A stretch of DNA of 64,000 nt from Eutreptiella sp. 'Long Island Sound 2002' (Eukaryota > Euglenozoa > Euglenophyceae > Eutreptiales > Eutreptiaceae), in assembly GCA_964036045.1 (NCBI GenBank), contig OZ038384.1:42698704-42762703 (forward strand). The letters are read 5' to 3'. A model generated the notes under the pieces. It was not told where the DNA came from. It ran no database searches and saw only the letters and a list, made by a program, of their open reading frames with translations. Shown one piece after another: positions 21,655 to 30,734 of the stretch; within the stretch, counting starts at the first letter, position 1; each line of letters begins with the position of its first letter. The position numbers and the translations under genes are program-made.

Positions 21655-24091
21655 TAAAGAAGGTCCCTACCAGGACCGGCCCCTGCTGTACCCCTTCCAC
21701 CAATTCCTGTCACTCCTATGGTCTTGCTTCTCACCAGGTTCTGCATGATCTTGCCCTATCCTGCACAATTTCCCACAAAAAATAGTAAAATATGGCTCCT
21801 TCACGCAAATCCTGATCCCTTGCAATAACCAACTCCCAAGTGCAATAGCTCCAATCCAAATAATCCACACTGTGGGCTTCCGAGGGCGTTTGAGGTCCCG
21901 CGTTGACACTCAACAACTCCTTTCAACACGCCGGTCGTCTCACGATGCACACGGAGACACGGGCGTTGCAGAATTGCACCAATAGAATAATGGAAAAAGA
22001 AGCCCTGATATCGGCATATGAACACAAATCAAGCAACATTGGGGAAAGAGGTAAACATACGCAATCACAGCCATAGACCCCTCATTCCCTGGACTCAAGA
22101 CCTTCCCTTGACTCGCCAACATGATGCCCTGAACCCAGTCAAATAAGATGGCTAAAGGCCATGTGTCAAAAGTCACTACACAAACCCCAAAAATGTGTTC
22201 CCTCCCAAGCCTCTAAATCCTAGCCCAATGCGGGAGCTGGCGTGTCATGGCCTAGTGTGGCACTCAGGACCGTGCCCTACCCTGCCATAGCTTTAGCTGG
22301 ACTTGGAGTCGATTGGGCTTGGAGAATGGCCCCATGAAGATGACCTCATAACATAGCAAAATTAGGCAAATCACACCATAATGCCCAAAATTCAATTACA
22401 TACTCAAAACTACACACGGCAAGTATTCAAATGCTCCATGCATGTGTCAAACCGGAAAGTAATATACAAGGGTGATATAGACCAAATGTCCATGCCCAAG
22501 AATATCCCAACATTGGCTCCCAAACCCCTCCGGATATATACATGCCATGCTTCACAAGTCAACTCACGAAATTGAGACCTATTTTTGTGAGGCCTCATGT
22601 GCCACGCCAAAGTGACCACGTGATCCAGCATATGGTGAGGTGCAACACCGAAGCATATGCCAACATATAAGCAACACACCATAGTTCACGGATCTCTAGG
22701 CACTTTACTTTTAGCCGAGCAGTTGAGCACATAAAATACAAAAATGAGCATAAAATGAGGTGTAAAACATGCAAATGTTGCCAAATTCAAGATAATCACA
22801 ATAGTATATAACTTCGCTCAGCCATGGTATCAATATATGGTTCAAAACACAATTGCTTGGGACCACTTGCAAACAAGCTCCCGACTTGGATCCCCACATG
22901 GACGCATGGGGACACCTTCGAACCTCCTCCCGACATGCACCATGAAAATGGGAAAATTGCTAGTGGCGCTTGTGGGTCGCTCCGTAAGCCTTCCCACATG
23001 CACTATATGTGCGGTAGACTTAGTCTAGCGCTATGGAGCACACCATTAGGACATGGGCAAAGCCCTTGCCACGTATGACTCCACATATCATCCTACCAAC
23101 GGAGATATATAACATGGGCGTGAGCATAGCGAAGCAGATACCATGCATATAACACATACCCTTAAAACGTGGCTCCCACCATGGTATGCCATGCCCCTCC
23201 ATGGACTGAACTTCACGTTAAAAATACGTAGGAACCCAAGGGAAGTTTCAATGGAACACCAACACTCATGCGGTACAGTCGAAAGTCGCATTAAAATATT
23301 CGGTTGCATGGTTCAAGAGTTATATATCACTTTCTACCCTCTTGACCATTATCCATTGCTACACTCGGCATATGTACACATCAAAGGCGTTTGACGCTTC
23401 CCAAATTAAGTTGAGACCAAGGCAATTCTAGCCCATATCTCAAAATTGTAACTCCTCGCCGTGAGCCGGAGATATGACCTTTCAAAGTGGCCTCACGAAT
23501 CAATTTGTTTCGCCTATATCTCCAAGAAAAATGAAGGAGACAACAAAAGGAAGGTTGATTCGTGATCGGGGAAAAATGTAGGACCACTCGAAGTTCATCA
23601 TATCAAGTGCGGCGACCTCGAAAACGAAAATCCAATTCTGAATGTCTGAAAAAATCGAATTAATTTTGCGAGTGTATAACATGAAAATTGCGGAAGCAAC
23701 GAACCCTTTTCTGATGAAATTTAACCCTTCATCGGGGTTTCCGCCAAAATATCTGCAAATAACGGTTAACCAATCGGTTACCGCAAAATCGCGAGCCAAC
23801 TGACAGTCGCCAATACATTGACAATCAGAACGGATAGCTGAGAATTACGGAAACATCATGATAAAAAAAACCCTGTGGATTCCTGATATTTTGATATATA
23901 AATCTCAGCCGGCGGCGCCTCGGTATTGCATATGGCCGCTCATAGCTGGAATGGCCAAGCCTATCACACTATCACATCAGGTTAGGTCAGGTGGATGGGA
24001 GAGTATGATATCAGCCAATGGCGGCTTGCCGGCACATAGATACACACCCCAAGTGACCCAAAGATGGCCACGGGGGTCCGAACCGGCTTCA
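21655..24091 (-). mobile_element. 3' LTR of element A (2.44 kb)
   Basis: In sense it starts TGAAGCC at 24,091, directly after a polypurine tract, and ends CTTCTTTA at 21,655, where the 5' copies meet the PBS. It matches A's 5' LTR (56,158-57,514) up to 23,011, and B's LTR in inverse orientation over the full length. The end is TA rather than the common CA. The first codons of gag lie in its terminal 92 bp. Confidence 0.9.
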
Positions 24092-24102
24092 CCCCCCTTC
24101 TC
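24092..24102 (-). other. Polypurine tract of element A
   Basis: GAGAAGGGGGG in sense, immediately before the LTR start TGAAGCC. Position and composition fit a plus-strand primer. Confidence 0.8.
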
Positions 24103-24500
24103 GGAGCGTTGTATCCGCTCGGAAGTCATTGAAGAGAGGACGGGAGGACCCCAATGGGCTCCAAACCCCCCCCCATGTCCCAAGGACACATGGAGGCCCC
24201 ACGTACGGCGTGAGCGTCCCCCATGCCCCAAGGGAGGGGTGAGGACACTCATAATTGGTGCCCTCCGCCATATCCGGTCTCCTCTTGATCCACAACATGG
24301 ACCAAGGGGATCAAGGATAGAGAAACATCGTCGGTCGACCTAAATACGAATACCACAATGAAATATATTTGTGGAGACCGAGTGAAGGGGGTATATGGCC
24401 AATCAAGGCCCAAAAATCCCCGGATGAACACCCTCACCCGTCTCCCAAGCACAAAAACAAACAGAAACGCCAAGGGGGATCCATTACGGTGCTACTGCAG
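24103..24500 (-). other. 3' untranslated region of element A
   Basis: Lies between the chromodomain remnant and the polypurine tract. No conserved ORF is seen. Confidence 0.6.
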
Positions 24501-25488
24501 CCACCAAATGGACCAACACGTCCTTGACATCCAAGGAAATATTCTTTTTCCTTAGATACTCCATCCAGACCATGGTATACCTCGGCACGAAACTGCTCGG
24601 AGGCTCTCACGAATCTCTGGAGGCGGCGAATCCCTTCCAACGGACCTTGTATAGGCTCCCTGCAGCCGTCCCCGGGTCCGGCTTGTCCGTCAGGATCCTC
24701 TCGGCGGTGAAGTCGTCGTCCTCATCCTCGTCATCCGAGTCCAGATCTCCGGCTGTGATCTCGAAGGTGACGAAACGTCCGCTGGGGTCTGGTGCTCGGG
24801 GACGAAGCTGGGTATGGTCGCGGTCCAAGATCTTGTTATCCCCCACACGAACCGCATAAACATCCTGCCCGACGTTCCGCACGATTACCCCCGGCACATA
24901 CCAAGACGCCTGCTGATGCCTGGACAGGACATCCTTGTGGTGCCGCTCCACCCATACGGTGTCTCTGAGAGCATATTTCTGGACTTTTCCCTGCTTGAAG
25001 TACTTGGCCCTCTTTCCATGCCCGTCCTGAAGAGCTTTGCACACCCTGGCCGCCGTGTCGTCCGCCTCAGCCACCATAGCACTCGCATCCCGGGCCACTT
25101 TGCCATGGTTCAACCACGGGAGAGTGCGTGACACTCGATCCCGTAGGAACAGGAAACGATGGGGCGACAGTCCAGTGGGTCCCGGAAGGTCGTGGTACGC
25201 CTGGAGAACTCTCCACAGCCAATTATGAGGATTCCGGCCCGGTTCGTTAATGTGCAGCTGGCGGAACGTTCCGAACATCTGCCGCCCGGCCACCTCAGCC
25301 CGGCCATTCGACCGGCTGTGGTACGCCACGGTCTTGGCGTGCCGAGTCCCCATGTGCTTGCACATCGTCTTGAACCACGTCCCCACAAATTGACTGCCCC
25401 GATCGCTGCAGATGACAGCCGGGACATCAAAAATTGTCAGCCAATGCCTGATCATGGCATTAGCGACGGTCTTGGCCTGCTTACCCAC
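24501..25488 (-). pseudogene. Integrase core (second half), C-terminus and chromodomain of element A
   Basis: A continuous minus-strand frame of 293 codons ends at 24,607. It carries the second and third catalytic residues of the DDE core (CSDRGSQF and SNGRAEVAGR), then a GKRAKYFKQGKVQKY-type C-terminal region, an acidic linker and a chromodomain start (YKVRWKGF). At 24,607 a TGA sits where chromodomains have the Trp of a WEP motif; the same frame continues EPPSSF. It therefore looks like a nonsense mutation of TGG. The first catalytic Asp and the zinc domain lie at 27,948-28,495 across an insertion. Chromodomains direct integration to modified histones. Confidence 0.93.
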
Positions 25489-25517
25489 GTTTTTGGAATT
25501 TTTTTTTGGATTTTTAT

Positions 25518-25589
25518 GGGATGAGCTTTGAGCTTGTCCTCGCCGGAAAATCCTGAGAAGGGGTCCTCAATCAGAAAATCAGCGGTGGT
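25518..25589 (-). repeat. 72-bp direct repeat, downstream copy
   Basis: Matches 27,758-27,829 with one visible substitution. Together they bracket the RT and hammerhead. In sense the frame starting ACCACCGCTGATTTTC is open in both copies. They could be Penelope-type terminal repeats or duplicated target. Confidence 0.85.
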
Positions 25590-25639
25590 CACGGGCTACT
25601 TTACACACGGCTCACATGCAAGCGTCCACAAACAAAGCG

Positions 25640-25700
25640 AAAAAACGAGACCGGTTTCGGCCCAACACTAGGCCCTCATCAGTCTGAGCATGAGATAACA
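25640..25700 (-). ncRNA. Hammerhead ribozyme motif
   Basis: On the minus strand CTGATGA (25,683-25,677) is followed by a short stem-loop (GGGCC, 7-nt loop, GGGCC; one G-G mismatch) and then GAAAC (25,659-25,655). The next bases form ACCGGT, a self-complementary stem III ending in the GTC cleavage triplet. Hammerheads with minimal palindromic stem III are known in Penelope-like elements and act as dimers. Stem I is weak (two clear pairs), so activity is uncertain. It lies between the RT pseudogene and the 72-bp repeat, the usual terminal-repeat position. Confidence 0.7.
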
Positions 25701-25901
25701 AAGGATATTCAAAAAGACATTCTTTATCTCACATCAGTGCGTGTATCACACATGCAGACATCCGTCATTTTTCTGGCGTGTTCCATCTGGTGTATTATAC
25801 ATCTGGTTCACTGACTTCACTGAAAATACCTGTGCATAGCGCAGGAATTGCATTCACAAATATTCAAAACACATTATATTTTGGCAGTGTGCGCAACCTG
25901 T

Positions 25902-27676
25902 TCAGGCGACGCGGCGGCGCTTACTCTGGCTGCAGTTGCCATTTTCAGCTGCTGCCCTGCAATTCAACAACAGGCTGGCATCCATAGACAAACTGTCTGC
26001 AGCTGGCTGGACATTCCCCAGATCATTCAGGGTTTTTACCAGCGCTCTGTGCCAGCGCTTCCTGAGATTTGGCTGTGGACGGTTGACTGCAAACAGTTCG
26101 GTCCAAGGAATTGATTGTTTGATCTGTTGGTTCAGTCTGTGAATTGGATCTCCATACTTCAGGGGAACACACGCCTCATATGGCACTCTCCACACATGGA
26201 TGCGAAAAAATTCCAAAAAACTACCCACCCTCCTACCCTTTGTTTTGGAATTTCGTGTCATGTATCTGTCCTTCTCACACCAACTTACAGGCAAGGAACT
26301 GCAGAGCGTTTTGGGGTACCCTAGCCTGCGGCAAGCCCCATTCATCCTCTTTACGGCCGCCAGGAAATATCGTTCATGGGAGTTAGTACGAAGGAAACGT
26401 ACCCCCTCCCCCCGTCTCCACCTGAGTTTTGTACCTCGGGGGGTATTGCTGGACCAGGGGATGTATGTGGCACTGTTTGTAGGCTTGAAATGGGTACAGT
26501 ACCTCGGTTCATGCACGTCCAGGACATGTAGGTCCACGAAAATGATATCCGCTGACACACCCAGAGCCAAAACCTCAAAAGGCAGGGGTGGGGGGTACCA
26601 AGAGGAAAGCATTGCAGTTATCTGCGGCGTATGGGCGCGGTGGTGAATACACGCGCCATTTCTCGATAAATCTCAGCAAAATGCATGGCAGTGCCTTCTG
26701 CCCCAGACGTTCAAAACAGCACAGCGCTAGGTTAGCCCAGGCTGGGGCGCAATTTGTCCTCATGGAGAAGCCCTGGGCCTGCCTGTAAATTCCACTGCCT
26801 GGGGCCTTAAAAATATTGTGAGTAAAAATTAGGTGCAGGAAAACCTCACCCAGGAAAACCTCGGGATCGTACTGCATATTGAAAAATGGGAATGAGGTAC
26901 CAATGAATCGAAACCATCGTTCACCAATCGGCTCAGTGAGCCATTGCACATATGCACGCTCATGTAATGTGATCTCAAAATTATTCAGACATGTGTTCTT
27001 CCACTCATCGCGCCAATAGCGGAACGCTTTGCTCAAATCACTGAACGTAAAATTTGTGTACAGGGCAGTGAAATCAAAGGAGGTCAGGACATACTGATCG
27101 TGGTCCCCATCCACCCAATGTTTGAAATTGTGCATGCGCTGTACAAAAGCCAGTGTATCTGTGAGGGGACTGTTCTTTGCGTCTTGCCAAGCATTGAAGC
27201 GCAAAAATATTTTCCCCAACGTGCTCAAAATGATTCATGGGGGGGTAGTGAACCAGCTTGTGAGTGCTGTGATCGGTCTGGAAGGCCACGAGTTTTCACG
27301 AATGGATTTTCTCTTGTGGGTCTTCACTTGCGTGTAGAAAATTGGCATTTTCAAAGGCGGCGACCTTTCAAAGAAGTTTTGCAACAACTCAGTTAGTGGT
27401 TCGTCCACGTTGTGGGATTCCAGCAGAGTGATGGCTGTTATGGCGATGTCCCGTCGCCACACCTTAGCCTGGTCAGTCCACATCAATTCTTGATCGGTTG
27501 TGAAGTCCCCAAGCTTGCGGTATACCGGGTCTCCATTTTTGTGGACCACACACATGTTGTTGTTTTGTTCCATGAGGTATGTCTTGAGAGACATCACAAC
27601 TTGATCCCCGTTCTTGTCAGCAGCCACAATTACGGGTGTGTTTAGGAACTCATGCACGCATCCACCATGCCAGTTT
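25902..27676 (-). pseudogene. Penelope-like reverse transcriptase, decayed
   Basis: Three minus-strand segments line up. 27,676-27,235 carries the RT fingers signature (PIFYTQVKTHKR then RPITALTSW). 27,228-26,575 continues in the same frame after a TGA, with motif A (FDFTALYTNF) and motif B (QGFSMRTNCAPAWANL). 26,612-25,902 follows after a shift in a C-run, with the downstream HFKPTNSATYIPWSSNTP region typical of this RT group. Where the catalytic IDD should be, the sequence reads RFIEKW, so the active site is lost. The N-terminus is missing and no GIY-YIG nuclease is recognisable. The family call rests on motif style. Confidence 0.75.
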
Positions 27677-27677
27677 T

Positions 27678-27757
27678 TGGAATTTTGTTTTTTGGAATTT
27701 TTTTGGAATTTTGATTTGGAATTTTTTTTTGGAATTTTTTTTTTTTTTGAATTTTTT
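27678..27757 (-). repeat. TTGGAA-type simple repeat
   Basis: T-rich tract of repeated TTTTTGGAATTTT-like units between the RT pseudogene and the upstream 72-bp repeat. A similar tract fills 27,830-27,947. Confidence 0.85.
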
Positions 27758-27829
27758 GGGATGAGCTTTGAGCTTGTCCTCGCCGGGAAATCCTGAGAAG
27801 GGGTCCTCAATCAGAAAATCAGCGGTGGT
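27758..27829 (-). repeat. 72-bp direct repeat, upstream copy
   Basis: Partner of 25,518-25,589, flanked on both sides by TTGGAA simple repeats. Confidence 0.85.
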
Positions 27830-27947
27830 TTTTGGAATTTTTTTCGAATTTTTCATTATTATTCCAAACAAATTCCAAAACAAATTCCAAAAAGATTCCA
27901 AAAAAAAAAATTCCAAAAAAATTCAAAACAAAAGAAATTCCAAAAAC
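27830..27947 (-). repeat. 118-bp TTGGAA tract with inverted ends
   Basis: In sense it opens GTTTTTGGAATTTC and closes AAAATTCCAAAAACC, so it could fold into a hairpin by itself. It marks the upstream boundary of the insert in the integrase. Confidence 0.7.
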
Positions 27948-28495
27948 ATGCTTGTCCTTCTTGTCCTTCTTCTTGGACTTCTTGCTAGGGACCGCCACGA
28001 TATACCCGCTGTGCCTATCCACCGCCAGGATGACACTGTCGTAGGTCTCTCCTTCCACAGTGACCTCAGGCATGGCGAATACATCCATGGCCACGGACCG
28101 CATAGGGGCCTCTGGTATAGCCGTGTACACCGGGTTGTCCGCCGTGGAGTGGTCCGGGCTCTTCGTGGCCCGACACACGGCGCAGTCGCTGCAGTAACTT
28201 TCCAGGATGGCATAGTACCCCGGTGGGAACTTGAAGCGCCACTCCAGGTCCTGCTGCATCTTGTCCCGACCGGATTGCATGAGCTGGGCGTTATGCCAGT
28301 GGTCAATGAGCTCCTCCATTCAGTTCTCAGGGACCAATAGCTTGTCCTTGAGGAATAACTTATCCCCATCCTCGGTCAAGCCTTCAGGCCATTCGTGGTC
28401 CGACGGGGCGCTCACGGCATTCTACTACCTGCTCCAGTGGTCGGATGCCGCATAGTCATCCGACCAGTCATCTGTAAGCACCGACCTGACTAGCT
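27948..28495 (-). pseudogene. Integrase zinc domain and first half of core, element A
   Basis: Minus strand from the LINE border downward. After a linker with stops (adjacent TAGs near 28,420 and a TGA near 28,319) comes the integrase N-terminus: a His-rich start (HWHNAQ), a conserved hydrophobic block and CSDCAVC, an H-C-C zinc domain. The DDE core begins with SVAMDVF, supplying the first catalytic Asp, then AVDRHSGYIVAV and a Lys-rich stretch interrupted at 27,947. It is continuous in sense with 49,662-51,250 once the LINE is removed. Confidence 0.9.
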
Positions 28496-28511
28496 CTACA
28501 GGGGCCACCAT
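28496..28511. repeat. Left target-site duplication of the LINE
   Basis: CTACAGGGGCCACCAT, identical to 49,662-49,677. Collapsing the two copies reconnects A's pol (HWMVAPV then ELVRSV). Confidence 0.95.
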
Positions 28512-30734
28512 TTGTGCCTGTTCCCGCGTCGCGCGATCGCAGCAGAAGAAAAATAAAATACCAAGAAAATTACGCACCGCCAGAAGAAATAAAGCGAAAA
28601 ATCGTCTTTTCCGACCTCAGAAACCCCCCCAACAATTTTACGCCGCTGTTTGGCGAGGTCGCAAAATTTAGGACACTCACCAAAAGGGACGAACACTAGA
28701 GTCGCGACGGCGAAGGAGCTGAGCGTTGCTTGCCCCAAACCACCTAGCAAAGTGCGTGCCCTAGGCGCTAGGGACCTGTGCACGCCCCAAAACAAACCAC
28801 ACATAGACAACAACGACGCCATCGGCCGCCGACAAGCAAGTATGTTATGTGCCGCCCAACGCTAGAAACCAACGAAACAAGCACAACGCGGTAAGAGGTA
28901 GACAAGGAGAGAACAAGCATGTAACGAACCGCGCCACGGTGGGGATATACCACAAGTACACGACCAGGCAATGCAAGCCCGCTCACGTAGGGAATACGAC
29001 GACGCCGTAACACGCGAAGGGGAACACAACAAAAGAAAAAAGAAGCCGCACAAGTACACAAGTATGTTGCATGTCATGCATGAATAATACACACAAGCAA
29101 CAACAACGCCACCGGCCGCCGAAAAGCAAGTATGTTATATGCCATATATTGTATGCATAACGCCGTAACAAACGCAATACAAGGAAGTTACGTGTCAAGC
29201 AACGCCAAAGTGCGCCGCCACGAAAAGCGCAACGAAAACCGCACCGGCAAGGAAACCCAACAAGAGGTGGCACCGAATGAATGCCTATGCTCACCCCCGC
29301 TCACATAGGGAAAGAAAGGTATGCCCGTACGTGCGTGCCCGGAACGCCGCAAGGTCATCACCGCCACGGACGAGCAAAATGGTATGAAGGGACAAACAAG
29401 GGGGAACAAAAAACCGACAAAGGAGAGAAGAACGGGGGAAGGAGGCCACGCGCCACCGAGGTGAAGCACAACACAAAAAAAAAAAACACAAACAAAAACT
29501 AAACATACACACGTGGCTAGTCGGGTCCAAGTATGTTGCATGCCACGCTACGCTACGCAACGAACACGAGACGAGAACGGCAACCACGCTAACAAAAGTA
29601 AAAGGTGACCACCAGGCGTAACCGAGACGTGCCCACCGCCCACCCGCACGCCCGCTTATGTAGGAGGCGAAAGGGAGCGAAAGGGGACAAAAGGTATGCC
29701 GCCGCATGCAAACAAATAGCAGGCAAGCCACACACCGCCACCAAGAACGCAAGTATGTTACCATGTCGTGCCACGTCGCCGACCGCCCGGCCCGCGCCAC
29801 CAACCGAGACGGGGAAAAAAGAAATGGCCTTCGGCCAGGGAGTGGTTGTCACGGGGGGCTAACGGTCCTGCCCTGCGGTGCAATGCGGGGCAACCGTGAC
29901 AACTGCTCTTACAGCACAACCACCCTTATAGTTGCGCTGATTAGTACACACAAATAGCCAGGGAGGGAGACACGGGGAGCATACACACAAATAGCATAGC
30001 GCCGTCGTGTGCCGGGTCCCGACAAACACAAGTGCATGCACCCACGTTCTCTTCCCCTCACAGGTCCCAAGGAGAAGCGTATGCTCGTGATTGCGTCGTC
30101 CGGGCGTTAAAGTAGGGTTGTCTTAGACGCTTAGGCAAGTATTGCGTCGTGCCGTCGTCTCACATTAGCGAACGCCCGGCAAGGCGGGAGAACTAGGACA
30201 CGTTAAGGTAGTGGGGAAAGAAACAGGTATGTTGCATGTCACGCCGCGCGCGCGGAACGGGCAACGAGCAAAGGTAGCGGCCAAAGGGGTGTGGAGTCAA
30301 GACGGGAGCAAGTGGGACAATAAACCTACGCACACGCCGGTCGCACACGCATGTCGCATGACGTACCAGCCAGCTCGAGGTGCCGTGTGGCGACAAAACC
30401 GCCGCCGCTGCACGCCCGTTTACGCCCTCTCCTCTCTCTACGCAGGTTCAAAGGAGGAAGCCCGGGCCGACAAGGAAACTGACCGAGACACACAACAAAG
30501 CGGAGGCAGGGAAAAAGTGCATGTCAGGGAGAAGGGTAGAGGAAAGGGTAAAGAGCAACGAAGCCGCGAAAGGAACAAGGAGTAGCCAGCGGACGAGCAA
30601 GGGGCGCGCACAGGGGAGGGGACACGGCGGGCACACGGCGAGCACAACACCGCACGGAGACATCCGAGAGGGGAGCACCGGAGGACCAAGGGAAGAGCGG
30701 CACCACGCACCACGACACGCACGGCACAGACACC
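28512..30734 (+). promoter_or_regulatory. 5' leader of the LINE with dispersed AAGTATGTT motif
   Basis: No coding region is convincing. The phrase CAAGTATGTT (CAGGTATGTT in the last) followed by RYATGYC occurs at about 28,837, 29,060, 29,127, 29,528, 29,749 and 30,224. Around 28,803 and 29,093 a longer unit (CAACGCCACCGGCCGCCG plus the motif) is duplicated. An internal promoter is expected in a LINE leader, so these are candidate elements. That role is inferred. Confidence 0.5.

Larger units (their letters stand above)
25489..27947 (-). mobile_element. Insert in integrase: Penelope-like RT between inverted GTTTTTGG ends
   Basis: A 2459-bp insert splits the integrase exactly between two codons. 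Deleting it joins CAT to GTG and restores the reading frame (DKH then VGKQ). In sense it begins GTTTTTGGAATTT and ends AAATTCCAAAAAC, so the ends are inverted repeats. Inside are TTGGAA-type simple repeats, 72-bp direct repeats, a Penelope-like RT pseudogene and a hammerhead motif. It may be composite: an intron-like inverted-repeat element later invaded by a Penelope-like element. No clear target-site duplication is visible. Confidence 0.75.

Noticed and set aside
22410-22682. 90-codon ORF conserved among the three LTRs (22,410; 56,913; 58,914)
   Set aside because: Conservation is that of the whole LTR, including neighbouring non-coding sequence; no sign of protein-level constraint by eye.
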